This document shows, in pieces, positions 8,726-18,016 of a stretch of 64,000 nucleotides of DNA. Below the pieces are notes generated by a model that saw only the letters and a program-made list of their open reading frames with translations, did not search any database and was not told where the DNA came from. The position numbers were made by a program, and so were the translations under genes. This DNA is from Devosia sp. SL43. Its GTDB lineage: Bacteria > Pseudomonadota > Alphaproteobacteria > Rhizobiales > Devosiaceae. The DNA lies in assembly GCF_021729885.1 (NCBI RefSeq), contig NZ_CP063401.1:558001-622000 (forward strand), written 5' to 3'. Every line of letters begins with the position of its first letter. Within the stretch, counting starts at the first letter, position 1.

Positions 8726-9259
8726 GTGACCGATGCGGGTGCCTACAAGCCTCTCGCCAAAGTCTTTCATTGGCTGACTGTCCTGCTGGTTCTGCTGACT
8801 ATTCCCGCAGCGTTGATCATGCTGACACCGGGGATCGAGCGCTGGCTTCAAGACCCGCTGTTCATATTTCACAAGAATATTGGCGTAGTGCTTCTGCTGC
8901 TGGTGGCCGTGCGACTGGCCTACCGCCTGCTTAACCCCCCGCCGCCACTACCCGACAGCATTCCCCATCTACAGCGGAATATCGCCGAGGCCACCCACTG
9001 GCTGCTCTATGGCCTGCTCCTGGCAATGGCGATCTCCGGCTTCATCCGCGTCGCAGCCGGCGGCTTCCCGCTTGAGGCCTTCGATCGGTTTGGCGTGCGG
9101 AACCTGGTGCCGCGGTCCGATAGCCTGGCGAACACAGCCAAGCAACTTCACGCCCTATTACGCTTCCCGCTCATTGCGCTGATTGCACTCCACATCGGCG
9201 CCGCACTTTATCATGGCCTGATCAAGCGAGACGGCATCGCCAAGCGGATGATGCCCTAG
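8726..9259 (+). CDS. Cytochrome b561 family protein
   Basis: The 177-residue protein is a four-helix di-heme cytochrome b that passes electrons between quinol and a partner in the inner membrane. Heme-ligand histidines sit in KVFHWL, IFHKNIGV, ALIALHIGAA and the second HWLLYG helix, and the C-terminus LYHGLIKRDGIAKRMM is characteristic. The GTG at 8726 is preferred: GGAG lies just upstream, it puts the first HW pair about twelve residues in, and it gives the length of E. coli CybB. An open ATG exists at 8639 but would add an unlikely leader overlapping the divergent lipid operon start. Confidence 0.88.
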   Translation: MTDAGAYKPLAKVFHWLTVLLVLLTIPAALIMLTPGIERWLQDPLFIFHKNIGVVLLLLVAVRLAYRLLNPPPPLPDSIPHLQRNIAEATHWLLYGLLLAMAISGFIRVAAGGFPLEAFDRFGVRNLVPRSDSLANTAKQLHALLRFPLIALIALHIGAALYHGLIKRDGIAKRMMP

Positions 9260-9375
9260 AGACCGCAAGAAGGTACAACGTGTAGGTTCGTTCTCCGAGC
9301 GTTCAGGTGCCCAAGGATACCAGCTTCAGTTGCTCATTGTCGACAAGTTCGCCCAGCCGTCTTGGCCTCCTGAGC

Positions 9376-10062
9376 TCAAACGTGCACCTCATCTGCACCT
9401 CGGTCCTTTCCACGCAAACTGGCCGCTCCCAAGGCCCCGTAGAAGCAGACCACCGCCACCACCACGATCCAGCCTGCCACTGAGCCGATGGAGGCGTGGC
9501 CGACAATCGTTTCAACAGATCGCATGGGATCTAAAGCAGCGCCCGCCTGAAGATCGGGAGATCCGATCTTGACCATCCAAGCGAGCAGCAAGATCAAGAA
9601 CATCCAGATATAGTTCCGTCGTAACCGCCGCCGAAGCGCAAGTGCCAAACTGATCCGGAACTTGGGATGTCGCAAGTCCTGGGCCAACATGACCAGCCAC
9701 GGTTCTGGGCCGCCCTGCGGATCGGCCTGGAAGAACTGGCCAAAGTAGTGCCGTTCAAACTGCCTGATGCGCATTCGATAGACATCATAGAATCGGTAGC
9801 GACGTCCTTCGACGAAGAGCATCAGCAGAATGATCAACATGGCGAACAGGATGAGCCCGTGATGAGCGCTCGGGTTGGACAGTGACACGGACAACAGGCC
9901 TGCCACGACGGTGATGGCCCAGTTGCTTGTGAGATCCAGTCGCGCGCGCCACGCATTCATGCGGGTCATCTCGGCCCGATAATAGTGGATCATCAGATTA
10001 GTGGCCTCGACCGAATTGGTCGGTAGCGTCGGTGCTATGATGGGCGGCAACTGCTCGGTCAT
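9376..10062 (-). CDS. DUF2270 family integral membrane protein
   Basis: The 228-residue protein matches the DUF2270 family: MIHYYRAEMTRMNAWRARLDLTSNWAI near the N-terminus, then two hydrophobic segments, a charged middle with EGRRYRFYDVYRMRIRQFE, and two more membrane segments near residues 145-160 and 190-212. The function of the family is unknown. The gene ends in a conserved-looking charged tail. The ATG at 10062 (MTEQLPP) is chosen because residues encoded upstream are arginine-rich and unlike the family. It is divergent from the SLC13-type transporter, and the 172 bases between them should contain both promoters. Confidence 0.8.
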   Translation of the reverse strand: MTEQLPPIIAPTLPTNSVEATNLMIHYYRAEMTRMNAWRARLDLTSNWAITVVAGLLSVSLSNPSAHHGLILFAMLIILLMLFVEGRRYRFYDVYRMRIRQFERHYFGQFFQADPQGGPEPWLVMLAQDLRHPKFRISLALALRRRLRRNYIWMFLILLLAWMVKIGSPDLQAGAALDPMRSVETIVGHASIGSVAGWIVVVAVVCFYGALGAASLRGKDRGADEVHV

Positions 10063-10234
10063 GGCTCCACTCGATCGGCCGTTACGCCATCGCCTTCGCA
10101 TTTTCCCATGCACACCGAAGTCGGCGCCAACCAAATGGTTGCCGCGGCAGTCACCAGCTGAGTGAAAAAATCCTGGCTACCTAGAGCGCCTTTCGTCATC
10201 AGCAACGTTGAGGTTTCGTTCTGGAGACAAATGC

Positions 10235-12001
10235 ATGACAACCCCACAGCTTCTTGCCTTCGGCATCATCTTTCTCATGATGGTCGCATTCGTTTGGGGC
10301 CGGTGGCGCTACGACCTGGTCGCTGCAGGGGCCTTGCTGGCGGCCGTCACGGTGGGAATAGTCGCGCCAGAGGATGCCTTTTCCGGGTTGTCCGACGACA
10401 TCGTCGTGATCGTCGGCAGTGCACTCATTGTCAGCGCCGCTGTTGCTCGCTCGGGCATCATGGAGGTTGCTGTCCGGCGGTTCGCGCCAAATGTGAGCAC
10501 TCCACGTGCTCAATTGATCCTCCTGGTTGTGATCGTCACGGTGTTGTCGGCGTTCATCAAGAATATTGGCGCCCTCGCTATCATGATCCCCATCGCATTC
10601 CAGATGGCGCGTAATTCGGGAGTGTCGCCATCGCTGTTCCTGATGCCTATGTCGTTTGGTTCGCTTCTCGGCGGGCTGATGACTCAAATCGGCACGTCAC
10701 CCAACATTATCGTTTCCCGCGCTCGAGAGGATCTCACCGGGATCCCCTTTTCCATGTTTGACTTTACGCCGGTGGGCGCCGCGTTGGCTCTCGCTGGTAC
10801 GATCTTTCTGGCACTTTGCTACCGCCTGCTCCCGGAACGCGCAAATCAGAGCGCTTCAATGGACAAAGCTATTGAGATCAAGAACTACACCACTGAGGCT
10901 CGTGTACCGGCGGACTCGCCTAGCATCGGCCAGACTGTAGCCGAGGTGCAGCGGTTGGGTGGCGGTCAGGCCATGATAACCGGCATTGTCGCCGCCAACG
11001 GAAAGCGCCGATTGCCGCTTCCTGATTCCATTGTGAAGGAAGACGAGCTGCTCCTGCTGGAAGGTGAGCCGGATGCACTCGATAAAATCGTTGCGCAGGG
11101 AAAGCTCGCCTTCTCCAAGCGTCGAGATGCCAAGCTGGCTTCTGATAGCACCGGGGTCGTCGAGGCCATCGTCGGCGAGCAATCCAGCCTTATCGGCCGT
11201 AGCGCCCGCGAATTGACCCTGTTCGACATGACGGGCCTCAACCTGCTCGCCATCAGCCGCCGGGACAAAAGGTTCACCGAGCGCCTTGCCGAGATCAAGT
11301 TTCAGAACGGGGATGTCATTGTCCTTCAGGGAAACCTGAAGGAATTACCCGAGCTTTTGCGACAGTGGGACTGCCTCCCGCTGGTTGAGCGCAATCTAAA
11401 GCTTGGAACAGTCCGAAATGGCTTGGTGCCTCTCGTCATTCTGGCCTTGGCAATGGGAAGCACGGCACTAGGCCTCGTCTCGGTACCGCTCGCCTTCTTC
11501 GCGGCAGCACTGCTGATGGTTCTTACGCGAACTGTGCCAGTGCGCGACGTCTATTCACATCTAGACGCGCCCATTTTGATCATGCTCGCCGCGCTTATAC
11601 CGGTCAGCGATTCCTTGCGAACCACGGGCGCTACGGACCTTATTGCAGGCTGGTTGTCGGGAACCGCGAGTGTGCTGCCATCCTTTGGGGCCATAGCCTT
11701 GCTTATGGTGACAGCCATGGCTGTCACGCCGTTTCTCAACAACGCGGCAACTGTGCTAGTCATGGCGCCGATTGCGGCAACCTTTGCTACGGACCTCGGC
11801 TATCAACCAGAAGCCTTCCTGATGGCCGTTGCCATTGGCGCGGGATCCGACTTCCTCACGCCCATCGGCCATCAGTGCAACACACTCGTTATGGGTCCCG
11901 GAGGGTATCGGTTTGGCGATTACTGGCGCCTCGGCCTCCCCCTCTCTTTCTTGGTCGTCTTGGTGGCAGTTCCAATGCTGTTGTTGGTCTGGCCGGTTTA
12001 G
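10235..12001 (+). CDS. SLC13/ArsB-type anion transporter with two TrkA-C (RCK-C) domains
   Basis: The 588-residue protein has an N-terminal membrane bundle to about residue 190, a cytosolic insert of two TrkA-C-like domains (about 200-390, for example SIGQTVAEVQRL and EDELLLLEGEPDALDKI), and a second membrane bundle to the end. The transporter halves show TQIGTSPNIIVS and the pseudo-symmetric DFLTPIGHQCNTLV, typical of DASS/SLC13 carriers for sulfate, dicarboxylates or phosphate. The inserted domains probably bind a nucleotide or ligand to gate transport. GGAGA stands about eight bases before ATG 10235. The substrate is not predictable, with sulfate the commonest case. Confidence 0.88.
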   Translation: MTTPQLLAFGIIFLMMVAFVWGRWRYDLVAAGALLAAVTVGIVAPEDAFSGLSDDIVVIVGSALIVSAAVARSGIMEVAVRRFAPNVSTPRAQLILLVVIVTVLSAFIKNIGALAIMIPIAFQMARNSGVSPSLFLMPMSFGSLLGGLMTQIGTSPNIIVSRAREDLTGIPFSMFDFTPVGAALALAGTIFLALCYRLLPERANQSASMDKAIEIKNYTTEARVPADSPSIGQTVAEVQRLGGGQAMITGIVAANGKRRLPLPDSIVKEDELLLLEGEPDALDKIVAQGKLAFSKRRDAKLASDSTGVVEAIVGEQSSLIGRSARELTLFDMTGLNLLAISRRDKRFTERLAEIKFQNGDVIVLQGNLKELPELLRQWDCLPLVERNLKLGTVRNGLVPLVILALAMGSTALGLVSVPLAFFAAALLMVLTRTVPVRDVYSHLDAPILIMLAALIPVSDSLRTTGATDLIAGWLSGTASVLPSFGAIALLMVTAMAVTPFLNNAATVLVMAPIAATFATDLGYQPEAFLMAVAIGAGSDFLTPIGHQCNTLVMGPGGYRFGDYWRLGLPLSFLVVLVAVPMLLLVWPV

Positions 12002-12008
12002 GAAAAGC

Positions 12009-12731
12009 CTAGGCCGGCCGCTCCACAGCACCACGACGCTGCAGCAAAGCGGCCACCGTGCTGCATAGCAATGCCCACGCCGCCCCAAGCGACCATCCGG
12101 CCAACACGTCGCTGGGATAATGCACTCCCATATAGAGACGGCTAACACCAACGATGACCGTCAGAAACAACGCTGCGGAAATGCTCAGGATCTGCAAGGG
12201 GCGCGTGGGTGCAAAGCGTGCCATCAATGCTCCAAGCGTCAGGAAAGTGACAGCCGACAGCATGGCGTGGCCGCTGGGAAAGCTGGCCGTGAATTGATGT
12301 GACATAGTGGTGAGATCGGGTCGGGGGCGGTTGTAGCTCATCTTGAGGAGCGTGCTGAGAATGGTGCCGCCGATCACTGAAACGAGCACAAGCAGTGCAG
12401 CTTCACGCATCTTGGCCAATAACAGGTAGCTGCATACCGCCAGGACTATGAGCCCAAGCAAGGAGAAACTGCCCAGCGCCGTGACGTCCCGAACCATCTC
12501 CTGTACCCATGCCGGCCCAACCACCTGGTCGATGTCGGCGGGGTCACGGAACAGCATCAGGATGGATCGGTCGAATGCCTCCATCTCGCCTTCGACCATT
12601 TCGTCGGCAATCTGCAGGAAGGCCAAAATCAGTCCGCCGATGATGGCGATTGCCGCCAGCAGGGGGGCTTCCCGGGTAACGAAGGCATGTGCCTTTTGGA
12701 CATGACGTGAACTGACCAGTCGGTTGAACAT
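12009..12731 (-). CDS. PAP2-family lipid phosphatase
   Basis: The 240-residue membrane phosphatase has all three PAP2 motifs: K-x6-RP as KMSYNRPRP, PSGH as FPSGHA, and S-R-x5-H-x3-D as SRLYMGVHYPSD. It should dephosphorylate phosphatidic acid, undecaprenyl diphosphate or a similar lipid at the periplasmic face. Five to six hydrophobic segments are visible. It is convergent with the SLC13-type gene (seven bases between stops) and divergent from the diacylglycerol kinase-like gene; those two would catalyse opposite steps on lipid phosphates. Confidence 0.92.
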   Translation of the reverse strand: MFNRLVSSRHVQKAHAFVTREAPLLAAIAIIGGLILAFLQIADEMVEGEMEAFDRSILMLFRDPADIDQVVGPAWVQEMVRDVTALGSFSLLGLIVLAVCSYLLLAKMREAALLVLVSVIGGTILSTLLKMSYNRPRPDLTTMSHQFTASFPSGHAMLSAVTFLTLGALMARFAPTRPLQILSISAALFLTVIVGVSRLYMGVHYPSDVLAGWSLGAAWALLCSTVAALLQRRGAVERPA

Positions 12732-12817
12732 TTTTCGACGCTTCCTGAACCAGAACGCAACGTACTGGAACCAGACACGTTCCGGACATGCACAGTTTGG
12801 TGCGGGGCCCGATTATC

Positions 12818-13744
12818 ATGACTGTCGCTTCCTTCTACGTCATTCTCAATGCCAACGCGGGAACAGCCAGCGCCAAGGGCGTCACGGCTGATGCCCTTGG
12901 CGCGTTATTCGAACTCCACGGCCTCCAAGCAACCATCGATGCCCGCTCCGATGTCAGTCTGGAACTGCGCATCAACGATGCGATGGCCAGTGGTGCGGCG
13001 ACCATTGTGGCTGCCGGTGGCGATGGCACGATCACGGCGCTCGCAGCAAAACTTGTCGACACCGACAAAAGCCTTGCCATCCTGCCGCTCGGCACCGTCA
13101 ACGCGCTCGCAAAGGATCTGAGCGTTCCGCTTGACCTGCCGGCGGCCGTTGCAGCCCTGGCGACGGGACAAAGCCACCGCATCGATGTTGGCGAGGTCAA
13201 TGGTCGTGTGTTCCTGCACAAGGTGGTCGTCGGGTTGATCCCCGGTGTCGCTGCCGGGCGCGAGCATATTCGGGGCAGGCAGGGTACGGCTGCCAAGATC
13301 GGCCTCTTGCGCTATTTCTTCCGTCGGCTGGCGAGAGCCAAGCGTATCCCGGTGGTGATCGATCCGATCGACGGCCTTCGGCGCATTGAGCGCGTTCAAG
13401 CCATCGCGGTGGCGAGCAATGCCTATGATGAAGGCCTCGGCCAGTTCTTCTCACGTCACAGCTTGGACCGTGGGACGCTGACACTGTACGTTCTGCGGCA
13501 CTTTACGCTGCGCGATGTCCTACGCCTGACGACAGGGATGTTGCTGGGAAACTGGCGCAATGACGAGGCGTTGAGCGTCGAGAGCGTGCGCGCTGTCACC
13601 ATCGATATGCGCAAGGACCTGATCAAGGTCATGTTCGACGGTGAGGTAGAGACTATGCAAACCCCACTCGAATTCACGATCAGACCCAAGGCTCTGTCCG
13701 TGATCGTACCCGCCGCTACGGCCGCATCGGCGGTGGCAGCATGA
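12818..13744 (+). CDS. Diacylglycerol kinase catalytic-domain protein (YegS/LCB5 type)
   Basis: The 308-residue soluble enzyme is a lipid kinase-like protein. The N-terminal nucleotide domain shows ILNANAG near residue 10, [15 protein letters not shown] with the GGDGT loop at about 67-71, and [13 protein letters not shown]. The C-terminal beta domain ends in [21 protein letters not shown], which carries the conserved DGE. These are the marks of DAGK_cat enzymes that phosphorylate diacylglycerol or other lipids. ATG 12818 is preferred over 12788 because it places the first strand at the usual position. The stop overlaps the metallophosphoesterase start in ATGA. Confidence 0.9.
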   Translation: MTVASFYVILNANAGTASAKGVTADALGALFELHGLQATIDARSDVSLELRINDAMASGAATIVAAGGDGTITALAAKLVDTDKSLAILPLGTVNALAKDLSVPLDLPAAVAALATGQSHRIDVGEVNGRVFLHKVVVGLIPGVAAGREHIRGRQGTAAKIGLLRYFFRRLARAKRIPVVIDPIDGLRRIERVQAIAVASNAYDEGLGQFFSRHSLDRGTLTLYVLRHFTLRDVLRLTTGMLLGNWRNDEALSVESVRAVTIDMRKDLIKVMFDGEVETMQTPLEFTIRPKALSVIVPAATAASAVAA

Positions 13745-14568
13745 AGATCCTGCATATATCCGACCTTCATTTCGGCCATCACGACCCCGCACTCGCCGAG
13801 GGCTTCGCCGATGACATAAACGCGCAGGCGCCCGATCTGATCGTGGCGAGCGGTGATTTTGCCCAGATCGGCACGAAGGAAGAGTTCGAGCAGGCTCGCG
13901 CATTTCTCGACAAGCTGAACGCACCGGTATTCGCCGTTCCCGGCAACCATGACGTTCCGGCGGTCAACATCCTTCGTCGTTTCATCAATCCCTATGGCCT
14001 CTACCGTCGCTACATTTCGGACGACCTTGAACCGTTTCTCGAAATGGATGGCGTGGCCCTTGTTGGCATGCGTACGTCTCGCCGGGCCCGACTGGAGTGG
14101 AACTGGGGCCATGGCACCATTTCGCGGGGGCAGTTGGAAGACCTGGAGCAACGCTTCGACAAAGCCTCGCCAGATGCCGTTCGCGTCATCGTGGCGCATC
14201 ACCCTCTGCTGTTCCCAACCCAGCCTATGCTGCAGAAAACCAAGCGGGTAAAACGCGCGGACGACGCGCTCGAGACCTTCGCAAGTCTGGGTGTCCGGTT
14301 GGTCCTGTCAGGCCACTTCCACCTGTCCTACGTGCGAAAGCACGAAAGCAAGGCCGCAGCGCGTGAAGGGCAACCGATGGGACTGAGCAAGTCTACGGTG
14401 GCACCGATCCTGATCGCGCAGGCATCGTCGGCTATCTCGACACGTCTACGCGGCGAACCCAATGCGTATAACCTGATCGACATTAATTCCGAGCGCATCG
14501 CGGTGACGGTACGGGAGTGGCGTGATGACGCCTGGCACACACGCGACAAGGCGACAGAGCCGGTATAG
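13741..14568 (+). CDS. Calcineurin-like metallophosphoesterase
   Basis: The 275-residue protein has the full two-metal phosphoesterase set in order: [29 protein letters not shown] and SGHFHLSY. No signal peptide is present, so it is cytoplasmic. Its translation is coupled to the upstream lipid kinase through an ATGA overlap, a pairing that suggests a phospholipid or phosphodiester substrate (for example UDP-diacylglucosamine or cyclic nucleotide classes), but the exact substrate is unknown. Confidence 0.9.
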   Translation: MKILHISDLHFGHHDPALAEGFADDINAQAPDLIVASGDFAQIGTKEEFEQARAFLDKLNAPVFAVPGNHDVPAVNILRRFINPYGLYRRYISDDLEPFLEMDGVALVGMRTSRRARLEWNWGHGTISRGQLEDLEQRFDKASPDAVRVIVAHHPLLFPTQPMLQKTKRVKRADDALETFASLGVRLVLSGHFHLSYVRKHESKAAAREGQPMGLSKSTVAPILIAQASSAISTRLRGEPNAYNLIDINSERIAVTVREWRDDAWHTRDKATEPV

Positions 14569-14604
14569 AGGCGGGTAGCATCGCTGGTCGCACGATTGCC
14601 GAGC

Positions 14605-15675
14605 CTAGATGACCAGGCGGCGCGCACTCTCTGCGTCGAAGAAGTGGCTGCGTGGCGCGAGGAACTGCAGGCCGATCTGCTGGCCGGGCGTAATTGCCAC
14701 CCGGTCGTTGCGAACCAGTGTCACGCCCTGCCCCGCGGCCCGCGCCATCACATGGGTTTCGGCTCCCGTCGGCTCGACAATGCCGACGGTAGCCGTGAGG
14801 CCACCATCGGGGACGATCTCGATGTCCTCGGGGCGGATGCCGAAAATGACGTCCTTGCCGGCCAGCGCCGCCGGAAATGCGCGCACCTCGACCACAGAAC
14901 CGTCATCAAGGCGCAGTCCCGGCCGTTCGCCGGCGACGAGTGTACCCCGGATGAAATTCATGGCTGGCGACCCGAGGAAGCCGGCAACAAAGACATTGGC
15001 AGGGCGGTCGTACAGTTCGAGCGGGGCGCCGGACTGTTCGACATGCCCGCCCTGCATTACCACGATCCGGTCGGCCATGGTCATCGCCTCGGTCTGGTCG
15101 TGGGTGACATAGACTGTGGTGATCTTGAGCTGCTGGTGCAGCGCCTTGATCTCGGCACGCATCTGCACGCGTAGCTTGGCATCGAGATTGCTGAGCGGTT
15201 CGTCGAACAGGAACACCTGCGGATCGCGCACGATGGCGCGCCCCATGGCAACACGCTGCCGCTGTCCGCCCGACAATTCGCGCGGATGGCGTTCCAGATA
15301 GGGTTCCAGGGCCAGGATTTGTGCTGCTCGCAGGACCTGCCGGTCGATATCGGCCTTGGCGACGCCGCGCAGCTTGAGCGAGAAGCCCATATTCTGCGCC
15401 ACGCTCATATGCGGATAGAGCGCATAGCTCTGGAACACCATGGCGATGTCGCGATCCTTGGACGCGACATCGTTGACCACCCGCCCGTCGATGCGCAACG
15501 TGCCGTCGGTGATGGTCTCAAGCCCGGCCACCATGCGCAGCAGCGTGGACTTGCCGCAGCCCGAGGGCCCGACCAGCACCACGAATTCACCATCGGCGAT
15601 CTCGATGTCGACGCCGTGGACGACCGGCACATTGCCGTAGGATTTATGAACGCCTTCGAGCGTGATCGCAGCCAT
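14605..15675 (-). CDS. Carbohydrate ABC transporter ATPase (MalK/UgpC type)
   Basis: The 356-residue ATPase has Walker [10 protein letters not shown], signature [14 protein letters not shown], Walker [17 protein letters not shown] and switch [11 protein letters not shown]-terminal TOBE/OB region (about 235-356, including [11 protein letters not shown]) is typical of sugar and glycerol-phosphate importers. ATG 15675 (MAAITLEGV) matches the family start. It is the last gene of a minus-strand operon: GntR regulator, binding protein, two permeases, dehydrogenase, cupin, ATPase. It energises the uptake of a carbohydrate whose identity is unknown. Confidence 0.93.
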   Translation of the reverse strand: MAAITLEGVHKSYGNVPVVHGVDIEIADGEFVVLVGPSGCGKSTLLRMVAGLETITDGTLRIDGRVVNDVASKDRDIAMVFQSYALYPHMSVAQNMGFSLKLRGVAKADIDRQVLRAAQILALEPYLERHPRELSGGQRQRVAMGRAIVRDPQVFLFDEPLSNLDAKLRVQMRAEIKALHQQLKITTVYVTHDQTEAMTMADRIVVMQGGHVEQSGAPLELYDRPANVFVAGFLGSPAMNFIRGTLVAGERPGLRLDDGSVVEVRAFPAALAGKDVIFGIRPEDIEIVPDGGLTATVGIVEPTGAETHVMARAAGQGVTLVRNDRVAITPGQQIGLQFLAPRSHFFDAESARRLVI

Positions 15676-15692
15676 GTCAAAACTCCAAATTC

Positions 15693-16073
15693 TCAGGCGA
15701 CGCCGCCGCCTTCGTGATCCACGGCGCGGCGCTGGCCGGTGGAAAACATGATCAACGCAAAGACGGGTTCGGGTCCCAAGGCGCGCGCCCAATGCCGGAC
15801 GTCTTGCGGAATGCGGATAACGTCCCCTGCCCCCAGCAACACCGTGTCGTCGCCCAGCTTGTGCTCGCAACTGCCCGAAACGATGTAGAGGAACTCCTCG
15901 CAGTTCGGGTGCGAATGCAGCGGATTGCGCTGGCCGGGATGGATGAAGCAGGTGCCAAAGGTCATCTCGGCGCCAGCCATGTTCTCACCGGTGATCTTCC
16001 AGTTGAGTTCGCCCCAGCTGGTGGGCACGCGCTCGCCATCAACCGCCCTGGATACAAAACTATCGGCACTCAT
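15693..16073 (-). CDS. Single-domain cupin protein
   Basis: The 126-residue protein is a small cupin. Motif 1 appears as [18 protein letters not shown] (two His and Glu as metal ligands) and motif 2 as [19 protein letters not shown]. Such proteins bind or isomerise sugars and small acids. It sits 17 bases before the ATPase gene and 20 bases after the Gfo/Idh/MocA gene in a sugar-uptake operon, so a keto-sugar or sugar acid is a likely ligand. A catalytic role is not proven. Confidence 0.87.
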   Translation of the reverse strand: MSADSFVSRAVDGERVPTSWGELNWKITGENMAGAEMTFGTCFIHPGQRNPLHSHPNCEEFLYIVSGSCEHKLGDDTVLLGAGDVIRIPQDVRHWARALGPEPVFALIMFSTGQRRAVDHEGGGVA

Positions 16074-16093
16074 TGCTCAAATGCTCCTTGCGC

Positions 16094-17185
16094 TCAGATC
16101 GCCTTGGTGACGCCTTCGGGGGTCTGGCTGTAGAAATCGAACAGCTTCATGATCTCGAGGGCCGCTTCGAGCGTGCCCTTGCCCAGCGGCCTGTTCTCCA
16201 GCACCGCCTCGCAGAAATGCAGCACCTCAGGCGCATAGCCGAGCGAGAACATGTTGTTGTTGTAGAGCTGGCCCAGCGAGAATTCGGGCTCGTAGAGCAA
16301 GGCCGCGCTCTCCTCGGGCTGGATCCAGCTCGATGCGCGCCCATAACTTGGCAGGTCCGCCTGCCGGTAGTGGGTCAGCTTGACCCCGTTCTCGACGATG
16401 GCGTGGCTCCACTCGCCGATGGCTTCCACTCGCTCGAACGGCGCCGCCCAGCTCTGCGCCGCCGAGAAATGCAGCGAGCCGATGGCGCCGGACTTGAAGC
16501 GCAGAACCGCGACGGTCCCGCCGGTATTGGCCGCCCATTCGAAGGTCGCCCGTTCGATCGGCCCGCCCAGGAAATGGATGATCGAGCCCGGATGATAGAT
16601 GTGGTCAAGAAAGCTCTGCATGGCGACCAGATCGCGTCGCTCGCTCGGCTTTGGCAGGCTTTGCGGATAGCGCACGGTCAGCGCCGACAGCGTGCCGAAG
16701 CCAGGGGATTCGATGATATCCTTGAGCTTTTCGATGGCCGGGAAAAAGGTCTTCTTGAGCCCGGTCATGACCTTCATGCCGGTTTGCGCACTCAGCGCCT
16801 GCAGCGCTTCGACCTCGGCGCGGCTCGCTGCGGTGGGCTTTTCCATCCACACATGCGCTCCTGATAGCACGCAGTCACGGGCCAGTTCGGTCGCGCGAAC
16901 GTGGCCGTCCTCGGTATAGTTGGTGACGATGAACACCACGTCCGGCTTCTCGGCAGCCAGCATCTGGTGATGGTCGGTATAGGTCCGTTCGCCGCCGAAG
17001 ACCCGCGCGAAGCCTTGAGCTCGCGCCGCGTCGAGATCGCAGATCGCGGCCAGGTCGACCGGGGCATAGCGGAAAGTGGGGTAGACATTGCGATAGGCGT
17101 GGCCCCCTGCCCCGATGAAGCAGGCCTTGAGCCGCCGCTCATATTCGAAATTGTAGCGGATTTCCCGCGGGACGTGATGCGGCAT
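16094..17185 (-). CDS. Gfo/Idh/MocA family oxidoreductase
   Basis: The 363-residue NAD(P)-dependent dehydrogenase begins with a Rossmann strand ACFIGAGGHAYRNVYP, with GAGGHA as the glycine-rich loop. It carries MEKPTAA, the family's EKP motif with the catalytic-site lysine, and a C-terminal substrate domain containing DHIYHPGSIIHFLGGP. The family oxidises or reduces sugars, inositols and sugar acids, often at a secondary hydroxyl. Placement inside a sugar ABC operon, three bases after a permease stop, makes it the first enzyme acting on the imported compound. Confidence 0.92.
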   Translation of the reverse strand: MPHHVPREIRYNFEYERRLKACFIGAGGHAYRNVYPTFRYAPVDLAAICDLDAARAQGFARVFGGERTYTDHHQMLAAEKPDVVFIVTNYTEDGHVRATELARDCVLSGAHVWMEKPTAASRAEVEALQALSAQTGMKVMTGLKKTFFPAIEKLKDIIESPGFGTLSALTVRYPQSLPKPSERRDLVAMQSFLDHIYHPGSIIHFLGGPIERATFEWAANTGGTVAVLRFKSGAIGSLHFSAAQSWAAPFERVEAIGEWSHAIVENGVKLTHYRQADLPSYGRASSWIQPEESAALLYEPEFSLGQLYNNNMFSLGYAPEVLHFCEAVLENRPLGKGTLEAALEIMKLFDFYSQTPEGVTKAI

Positions 17186-17188
17186 CGG

Positions 17189-18016
17189 TCAGCCTTTCAA
17201 TGCGCCTTGGGTGAGGCCCTCGGTGAAGCGCCTCTGGGTGATGAGGTAGAGCAGGATGATCGGCAGGAAGGTGATCACTGTCCCCGAGAAGACCAGTCGG
17301 AACTGCGAGGCATAGGTCGAAGCAAAGCGCACCAACCCCAGCGGCAGCGTCTGCACATCCGGACTAATCAAGACGATCAGCGGCAGGAAGAAATCGTTCC
17401 AGGTAGACAGCGCCGAGATGATCACCAGCGCCTGCAAAGCCGGCGTCGAGAGCGGCAGCATCACTTGCAGCAGGATCTGGAAGTGGTTGGCCCCGTCGAT
17501 CTTGGCGGCCTCCACCAGCTCGTCGGGCACGCCGATGAAGAAGCTGCGCATCAGGAAGATGCCGAAGGGGATGCCGTTGCTCACCTGCGCCAAGGTGATG
17601 CCGACCAGTGAATTGATCAGCCCCAGGTTGAACAGCACCTGGTAGAGCGGGATAACGATCGCCTGGACTGGAATGGTGAGCCCGAAGATGATGGCGTAGA
17701 ACATCCATTCTCGCCCGGGAAACCGTATCTTGGCCAGCGCGTAGCCCGCCGGGGCGCAGGTGATGAGTGTCAGCGCCACCACACCCGCCAGGTTCATCAG
17801 GCTGTTGACAATCAGTTCGCCAAAGCCGCCGATCTGCCAGGCATCGGCATAGTTCTGCCACATCAACTGCGCCGGCAGGGCGAAGGGATTGGCCTGTCCG
17901 ATCTCGGCCTCGGTCTTGAGGCTGGACATCAGCAACCAGCCGAAGGGCCCCAGGATGATGATGAAAACGGGCAGCAGCGCCAGCGCGACCGGCCACTCGC
18001 GTTTGCGGACACTCAT
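17189..18016 (-). CDS. Carbohydrate ABC permease, MalG/UgpE type
   Basis: The 275-residue membrane protein has six membrane segments and the coupling loop ELVEAAKIDGANHFQILLQVMLPLS, the EAA motif of CUT1 sugar importers. It forms the pore with the neighbouring MalF-type permease. ATG 18016 overlaps the stop of that permease by four bases (ATGA), so the two subunits are translationally coupled. The C-terminus QRRFTEGLTQGALKG is the usual MalG-type ending. Confidence 0.93.
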   Translation of the reverse strand: MSVRKREWPVALALLPVFIIILGPFGWLLMSSLKTEAEIGQANPFALPAQLMWQNYADAWQIGGFGELIVNSLMNLAGVVALTLITCAPAGYALAKIRFPGREWMFYAIIFGLTIPVQAIVIPLYQVLFNLGLINSLVGITLAQVSNGIPFGIFLMRSFFIGVPDELVEAAKIDGANHFQILLQVMLPLSTPALQALVIISALSTWNDFFLPLIVLISPDVQTLPLGLVRFASTYASQFRLVFSGTVITFLPIILLYLITQRRFTEGLTQGALKG

